Origin: Dipteronia dyeriana
Taxonomy: Eukaryota > Streptophyta > Magnoliopsida > Sapindales > Sapindaceae
Reading direction: 5' to 3'
NCBI GenBank assembly: GCA_032871835.1
Contig: CM065298.1
Coordinates: 79,326,154-79,390,153, forward strand
DNA: 64,000 nt
Position numbers and translations under genes: made by a program. Of this stretch, positions 58,233-64,000 are shown in pieces. The notes below the pieces were generated by a model. That model did not search any database. It had not been told where the DNA came from and worked only from the letters and a program-made list of their open reading frames with translations. Positions within the stretch are counted from its first letter, which is position 1. Every line of letters begins with the position of its first letter.

Positions 58233-58683
58233 TCTCCCCCTTTGGTAAATTCCATGTCAAAGCCATATATATACACTATAAACAAATACAAGGAAGATTG
58301 GTCATTATGAGTTACAATGATTTGCAATGACTCACACACTCCTATACTAATCTGCAACGGGTCTTAAACTTCTTCTTGATCTTCTCTTGTAGCCACCTAA
58401 AATCAACTTGAAGAACAATGCATATCCAAGAGAAAAATACATATGGAAACATATAATTTGGCAAGAATTCAACATTTAAATCCCAAATGAATCATGTATA
58501 TCCCTCTTAATACATGCCATCACAAAATATTCTAACAAAAATCAACAATTTTACTTGCCATAAAAGTTCAAGTTTCCACATAAAACTAAAAAGAATCAAA
58601 TGAGAGACCAAACACATAAATCTCCTCAAATACATTTAAAAAAAAAACAGGTAAGCTAGCGTATCTAATTACTCGATGCACAT
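58233..58683 (-). other. polypurine tract and 3' untranslated part of element G
   Basis: aaagggggagat (minus strand) borders the LTR. The rest, up to the end of the env-like ORF, has no coding signal. Confidence 0.65.
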
Positions 58684-59824
58684 CTAAATTCTCCCCCTCT
58701 TTGACATGAAGTGAAGCCAAAAGGATAAGATAAGAAATGTACCTCTAGTCATACCACTATCCACTTGTTTCATCAAGAACTTCGAGCGGTTGGTAGATCT
58801 CACATAATGCTTTAGAGATGGTCTCTTTCTTGTATAAATACTATCCTCCAACTCTTGAATTCTAGCATCTTGTTGAGCTACCCTTGCCTTGAGTTCTTCA
58901 ATCTTCAATTTTGACTCCTCAACCTCTTCCTTCAATTGAGTTGCCTAATCCAAAAAATAACTTGTGCTAATCAGATGACTTGCATCTTGAGATCCACTAA
59001 AGAGTCCAAAAGTGTCACAAGTCTTTCCCTTGTTCTTGTATGACATAAATGTCACCCATTTATCACTAAACTTTTCTAAGGGAGGTAAGAGCACATATTC
59101 GCCTTGTGTATTCACACCATGAGCCATACACATTTGAGTGATAAAACCCGGTAGTGCCAACTTTTTTTCCAATTTAGTTATTAAAGCCGCACTATCTAGA
59201 TATGACATGAGAATCTCTCCAAGGTTTATCGGTCGATTTGTCACTAATACATGTACAATCTTGATTTTTTCTTTGTTTAGATCGGTAGTGTTTGAAGAAC
59301 CTACAAGATTAGTACATGTAAAGAGATGCCAAAAGCACTCACCTTAGTAAACTCACCTTGACTAATGTATGCTCGATTCTTCCACTCAAAGGTAACATCA
59401 TCATAAAGAGTTTGACCCATAATATTGAGATTTTCAACTATATCCACATCAAGAAAATCCGACTCAATATCATTGGGCAATCCGAGGAACTTAATAATGT
59501 TCTCCGAGTTGATTCTAAAACCAGCACCCCTAACATCCATCAGGGCATCTAAATAGGTGGCATTTTCCTTATACTCATGATAGAATTCTCTAACAATACT
59601 ATCATTTACCATACCAAGCATGCTTACCCAAGAGCCCCAATTTCTATCAATTAATTTTTGATGAATATAGGTACCTACACACTTACCCAAGTCAATACCT
59701 CTTTCTTGAAACAACTTCTTGGTTCCTATAACTCCTAAAGGGTTCACCTTAGAGGACTTGAAGACTTGGACTTGTTTATGGGTTTAGATGAATTTCCACC
59801 TCCGGTAGTCTTAGTTCGTCCCAT
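58684..59824 (-). pseudogene. env-like third ORF of a SIRE-type element
   Basis: SIRE-type elements carry an extra ORF after pol, often called env-like; its role is not established. Here it starts at the ATG at 59824 (MGRTKTTGGGNSS). After a frameshift near 59765 it has FQERGIDLGKCVGTYIHQKL, NDSIVREFYHEYKENA and INSENIIKFLGLP. This resembles the family annotated as putative plant transposon protein (PF20167). Further breaks near 59300 and 58940 separate the middle part (LPGFITQMCMAHGVNTQGEY) from a C-terminal coiled coil (58935-58850, EELKARVAQQDARIQELEDS). No clear signal peptide or membrane segment is visible. Confidence 0.65.
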
Positions 59825-61501
59825 AACCTTGTGTAGAGAAATACTAAACACAAAAAGTAAATATGAGTAGAAACAACCAAAGCAAGTTAGTCACAAAATA
59901 AAATATATGAAGATACAATGAATCATTATGCAAATCAATAAATATTTGAATAGCATCTATAAGATTCATTGTGTCAAAAATATGCCAACATATAACAAAA
60001 TGAAACATGTGAATGTATCATAAAAGTGAGCAAAGTTTAGCATACTATGCCCCCCCATGATAAATGCTCTATCTAGGATCAAGATAGGATAATGTTCACA
60101 ATGAAATTCACGCAGTTACACACTCAAACAATTTTAAAGAAATCCAACAAAATAATCTCCATAAACTATGAGAGATACATCAAAATTTTCAATCTCTCTC
60201 ATAATTCATCTAAAATTGCTAGAAAATCAAATACTTATAAACAAAGTGTGTGTGAATTTTGCTTCAAATATATGTAAAGAAGTAATTTGATAATCAACAT
60301 GGAAATCACATCAACATGTATTCATCATAATCTTTTCTATAAAGGGTCGAACCATTTATCATCCAGATTTTTTTGCTTATAAGAGAATAGAATTCAACAT
60401 TTGAGCAGGTGCGTGCATGTGGCTCGTCATCCCATTTCTGATTTTCAACCCGAGAACTTGTTAATTTAAACTAAACTCCTTTAAGTCTTCTTTCTTTTCT
60501 TTATAGGTTTTGAATCAATGATTTTTTATAGATTCCTTTCAACATTTCTTTGATTTTTTTTTTACATAAACATATATTCGTCGTGACGGCTTTCACCATC
60601 ACAATGGTGTAGCCCTTTTCTACATTGGGCGGCTTCACAACCAATGCATGTAGCCCTTTTCATGAAGGTGCTCGTTGAGTTCTATGTAGTTGCCAAAGCA
60701 AAATAGATACTAATCATAGGTCATCTTAAAGGTACTAGTCAAAAGACGTCAAGGTGTATCCATAATTTACATCTTAGCAAACTCAACAAAGTATACAAGA
60801 GAAGTAAAGTGCATTTCGGAAAACCAAGTTATGACTTACAAGCACATGATCTAATAGCACTATAAAGAGATTTACTCAAGATCTTTACTTCTCAAGAGAG
60901 TATCTTTCAAAGAATATGAAGATCATATTTTTAAAAATAAGACACTCAACAATCAAACATAAGATACACACATCATGATTAAGATCAATGTGAACATTAT
61001 CACTAAGTGATCTTAAAAGAGCATATGTCAATGAGAACAATAAGAATACTATACTAGCTCTCTAATATGACATGCCACATGATGTAATACAAAAATAGAG
61101 TCGAAAGATAAAAAATTAGAGAGCAAGCTTTTATGATATAGGAATACCTTAGCAAGCTTTTTCATCCAATGTAGAGTCTTCGCCCTTTTTTATGAGCTCT
61201 CTTGGCTTGTTTTGTCTCTATGACAACAAGTTATTGGTGTGTCTTACCATGAGAATAAAGACTAAACACTTCAGTTCAAACACATAAAAAATGACTTTCT
61301 CTAAAAGTCTTAGCATAAACAACACCATATAGACTTCATTGATGCAATTTCTCTAAAGTTAATCAATAAATTTTGACCATCATAACAACCATTTGTGAGA
61401 TAGCTAATTTTGTGTCATGTTATAACAAAACAAAGCAGGTAAGCTAACTTTATCACAAATTGACACTAACCTCAAAGCTAATCTCACATGTGCACCTTAC
61501 A
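59825..61501 (-). other. spacer of element G with a trace of RNase H
   Basis: Non-coding. The part 60340-60700 matches 52680-53060 of element D. On the minus strand near 61030 a short string (LLRSLSDNVHID) resembles the end of the RNase H of element D (SLRRSIGMICVD), so a large deletion took out most of pol between here and 61500. The remainder (61060-61500) has no recognisable origin. Confidence 0.5.
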
Positions 61502-62285
61502 CTAATGGTAAGAGAACTCACCATTGAACCACTTGGTCTTAGGTGGACTTACAAAAACATTATCATGATCATTTCTCAGGGCAATATTATATCTAGAAGA
61601 TAAATCAATAACTATCTTCTTTATAAAGATATTACTCGTGTTAAACACATCATTATTGCCATGAACAAAGATTTCATCTAGATTACGCGTATGATCATAT
61701 GAAACACTCTTTTTCAACCAAATCTTCTTGAAGTTCTTCTTTGCATGGTTATTACTATCATGTTCAACATTCAAAGTGTTATCATGCTTAGAATCAATCA
61801 TAAAAAATTTTATCATCTCACTAGCATACATCTCATTCCCTAGTTTGCATTGTCCAATATGCTTATGGCATCTAGTCTTAATATGCCTTTCAACATTGCA
61901 AAAATGACAAACCGGGATAAACTTAGAGATGTTATTTATGACTATAGATTTAACCACATGCTTAAGAGAATGATTAGGCAACTTTTTATCAACATTTTCA
62001 TGATACACAATTCCAAGTTTGCATTGCCTAATGTGTTCATAACACTTAGGCCTAATGTGACCAATCACATTACTATAATGACAAACCGGAATAAATTCAT
62101 AAAAGTTGCCATTTAGATGAGAGTGTACCAATGGTGAAGACTCCTTACTTCTCTTGATTTTGCTTTTGATCATGGAAGACTTGGCCTTTGAAATCCTCTT
62201 GTTCCTTAGTGACTTACCTTTAGTTGTAAGAGACTCCACTTACTCATCTACAATGCTTAAGTCACTAGTGATATAAACCTCACCA
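61502..62285 (-). pseudogene. gag: element G gag C-terminal part with two zinc knuckles
   Basis: The sequence before the main frame, near 62240-62285, reads DLSIVDE then a TAA. The main frame (about 245 codons) has two similar knuckle segments: CHYSNVIGHIRPKC (second Cys replaced by Ser) and CHFCNVERHIKTRC (Gly replaced by Arg). Each is preceded by FIPV and followed by a Gln-Cys-Lys-Leu string. The end (KKIWLKK) is where protease should start, but no Asp-Ser-Gly site follows. Element C has one related knuckle (CHFCGVDGHIRPNC), so an internal duplication is likely. Confidence 0.7.
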
Positions 62286-62292
62286 AGAGCAG

Positions 62293-63018
62293 TGAGACCC
62301 GGAACCAATATATGGTAACGAAGGATCGTTTTCTAACCAAGTTTACAAATAAGAACGTTATCGGACCGCGACCCGTTACCTATAAGGAGGTAAGAACCAA
62401 CGGTATCAAGAAGTTGAAGATGCCACACTCAAGAACAAAAAAAATATGTGAGTGATAAGTCAAGTTTTCAAAACCAAAAGAGATGAACTTTCATAAATTT
62501 TTTATTCAATTCAAATCTGTCGAATTACATCCAATTCGTTCCTTTATATACTAAAACCCTAAACGAAAAGAAAGGCTATAAGCCATCCTAAAAGGAAAAA
62601 AGATAATTCGGCCATTAAGGCCTTATAATCAGAAGAAAACTAATTCGAGAAACTATTGACTTGCTCCCTAATTGAAAAGCTAAATCTGGAAACAAATTAG
62701 CCCTCTAATTTGGGAAACAAATAAACTATTATTCTTTGGAAATTAAAAGGAAATAAATCAGCCAAAGTTGACTCTTTTCCTAGCTTGTGCCACACACACC
62801 CAAGTCTTCCTTATTCGGCCCAATCAATTGCCTTGATGACATTAATTACGCCTTTGTCTTCATGTGGGCTTATCTTGGACTTCAACAATTCAAAATCAAC
62901 CCAAGTGTCTTGAATTAGGCCATTTAGTGCTTCTTTGAATCTCTTAGCTCTTGCCCTTGTTATTAGCCCAACCGGAACATGCAATGGATCATTTGATGCA
63001 GCTGTCTTGTTCTCATCA
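62293..63018 (-). repeat. 3' LTR of CRM2, carries the end of pol
   Basis: TGAGACCCGG to TTCTCATCA on the plus strand, about 726 bp. As in CRM1, the pol frame crosses the LTR border and ends inside it, at 62811, giving about 69 LTR-encoded residues (ITRARAKRFKEALNGLIQ). The left end is less certain than the right. Confidence 0.65.
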
Positions 63019-64000
63019 TTCCCTCCCTCTTGAAAAGGATTTGTCCTCAAATCGTCACCTACATCAAAAGGAGACAAATCAGAAACATTGAAGCTTGCAC
63101 TAACATTGTACTCACCTGGAAGATCCAACTTGTATGCGTTGTCATTGATTCTTTCAATCACTTGAAATGGGCCATCTCCCCTTGGAAGTAGTTTAGATCT
63201 CCGCTGGGCTGGGAATCGTTCCTTCCTCATATGCAACCACACCCAATCACCGAGCAATAAGCCCTTTATTAGCTTGATTGGCATATTGCTCAGTTCGTCT
63301 CTCTACGTTTTGCCGAGTCTTTTCATGGATTTGCTTAACAAAATCTGCCTTTTTCTTTCCATCCAAGTTAACAAGCTCATTCATAGGTAAAGGAATTAAA
63401 TCCAAAGGAGTCAATGGGTTAAAACCATACACAATTTCAAAAGGCGAAAAATGAGTTGCAGAATGCACGCTCCTATTATAAGCAAACTCTACATGCGGCA
63501 GACAATCCTCCCATGTTTTCAAGTTCTTTTGTATTATAGCACGCAACAAGGTAGATAAAGTCCTATTAACTACTTCAGTTTGACCATTAGTTTGTGGATG
63601 ACAAGTAGTAGAAAATAAAAGTTTAGTGCCTAACTTACCCCACAAAGTCTTCCAAAAGTAGCTTAAGAACTTAGCATCTCTATCCGAAACAATGGTCTTA
63701 GGCATGCCATGCAATCTCACAATTTCTTTGAAAAACAAATCAGCAATATGTGATGCATCATCAGTTTTATGACAAGGAATGAAATGTGCCATTTTAGAAA
63801 ACCTATCAACAACCACATATATAGAGTCCCTACCCCTTTTTGACTTAGGCAAACCTAACACAAAATCCATAGAAATACCAATCCAAGGTCCACTAGGTAT
63901 AGGCAAAGGAGTATACAATCCATGAGGCTTAATCCTAGACTTGGCTTATCTACAACTAATGCATTTCTCATAGATTCTTTCTACATAACGTTTCATACGA
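62811..64000 (-). pseudogene. pol: CRM2 integrase, partial and frameshifted
   Basis: From the window edge: end of the zinc-binding domain (YEKCISCR, then a TAA), then the frame 63918-63247 with [10 protein letters not shown] (first Asp), [25 protein letters not shown] (second Asp) and [12 protein letters not shown] (Glu), so the D-D-E triad is complete. Near 63270 a small deletion with frameshift removes the residues just before [13 protein letters not shown]; the other frame then runs to the stop at 62811 inside the LTR. No standard chromodomain is present, as in CRM1. Confidence 0.8.

Larger units (their letters stand above)
55609..62292 (-). mobile_element. Element G: SIRE-like copia derivative with env-like ORF, pol deleted
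   Basis: In minus-strand order: gag remnant (62285-61502), a trace of the RNase H end (about 61030), spacer, env-like ORF (59824-58684), polypurine tract (58233-58244) and 3' LTR (58232-55609). Nearly all of pol is absent between gag and the spacer. The 5' part is cut by CRM2 at 62293. It lies within the integrase of element D. The left boundary is accurate to about 15 bp because I could not find the target duplication. Confidence 0.65.
62293..64000 (-). mobile_element. CRM2: second CRM-clade gypsy element, cut by the window edge
   Basis: 3' LTR (62293-63018), polypurine tract (plus strand ttccctccctct, 63019-63030) and integrase on the minus strand. The rest lies beyond 64000. It is a relative of CRM1 with similar integrase wording but clear divergence. 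The left end at TGAGACCCGG is inferred from the point where gag of element G stops. Confidence 0.75.

Noticed and set aside
1..64000. A new multi-gene system (defence, biosynthesis or similar)
   Set aside because: All coding sequence I can recognise belongs to transposons or to the plastid fragment; no cluster of unrelated host genes is present.

Overview
The window is nuclear DNA of a flowering plant, most likely a eudicot. It is AT-rich and holds plant-type transposons: Ty1/copia, Ty3/gypsy of CRM type, an L1-type LINE and a PIF/Harbinger-like MITE. It also carries a short piece of the chloroplast ycf1 gene. I found no intact single-copy host gene, tRNA, rRNA or CRISPR array. Nearly all of the 64 kb is transposons inserted into one another, which fits heterochromatin. 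Two CRM-clade elements hint at a pericentromeric position, but that is inference.

Layout. 1-1345: AT-rich, probably an old LTR/leader remnant. 1346-6659: copia A, 5'-truncated, with a 3' LTR. 6660-9549: non-coding, with a MITE at 7549-8305. 9550-10873: left part of a plus-strand LTR (H). 10874-18190: copia E (5' LTR, PBS, leader, gag, start of pol); its leader holds a solo LTR of the same family (14433-16642, TSD gtgaa). 18191-19926: LTR F. 19927-26118: element C, a minus-strand copia derivative with two similar LTRs and gag but no pol. 26119-29428 plus 46207-47923: two halves of one L1-type LINE. They are split by copia B (29429-46206, LTRs of about 2.05 kb). The 3' LTR of B is itself split by CRM1 (37564-44798, minus strand, TSD cggta). 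CRM1 carries about 200 bp of ycf1. 47924-55608: SIRE-like copia D (minus), with a solo LTR at 50254-51939. 55609-62292: related element G (minus), with an env-like ORF and gag remnant but almost no pol. 62293-64000: a second CRM element running off the right edge.

Relative order of insertion. Fully bracketed by sequence: CRM1 is younger than B, B is younger than the LINE, and the solo LTRs are younger than E and D. Supported from one side only: E entered H, F entered E, C entered F, the LINE entered C, D entered the LINE, G entered D, and CRM2 entered G.

No new enzymatic or defence system is visible. The most unusual signals are structural. First, a two-tier hairpin lies at the same place near the U5 end of six SIRE-type LTRs, with base changes that keep the pairing. 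Second, GC-rich tandem or inverted repeat blocks of subfamily-specific sequence and period sit just upstream of the TATA box in six LTRs. Third, two copia derivatives keep gag (and in one case env-like) sequence but lack pol. Fourth, organelle DNA sits inside a CRM retrotransposon.
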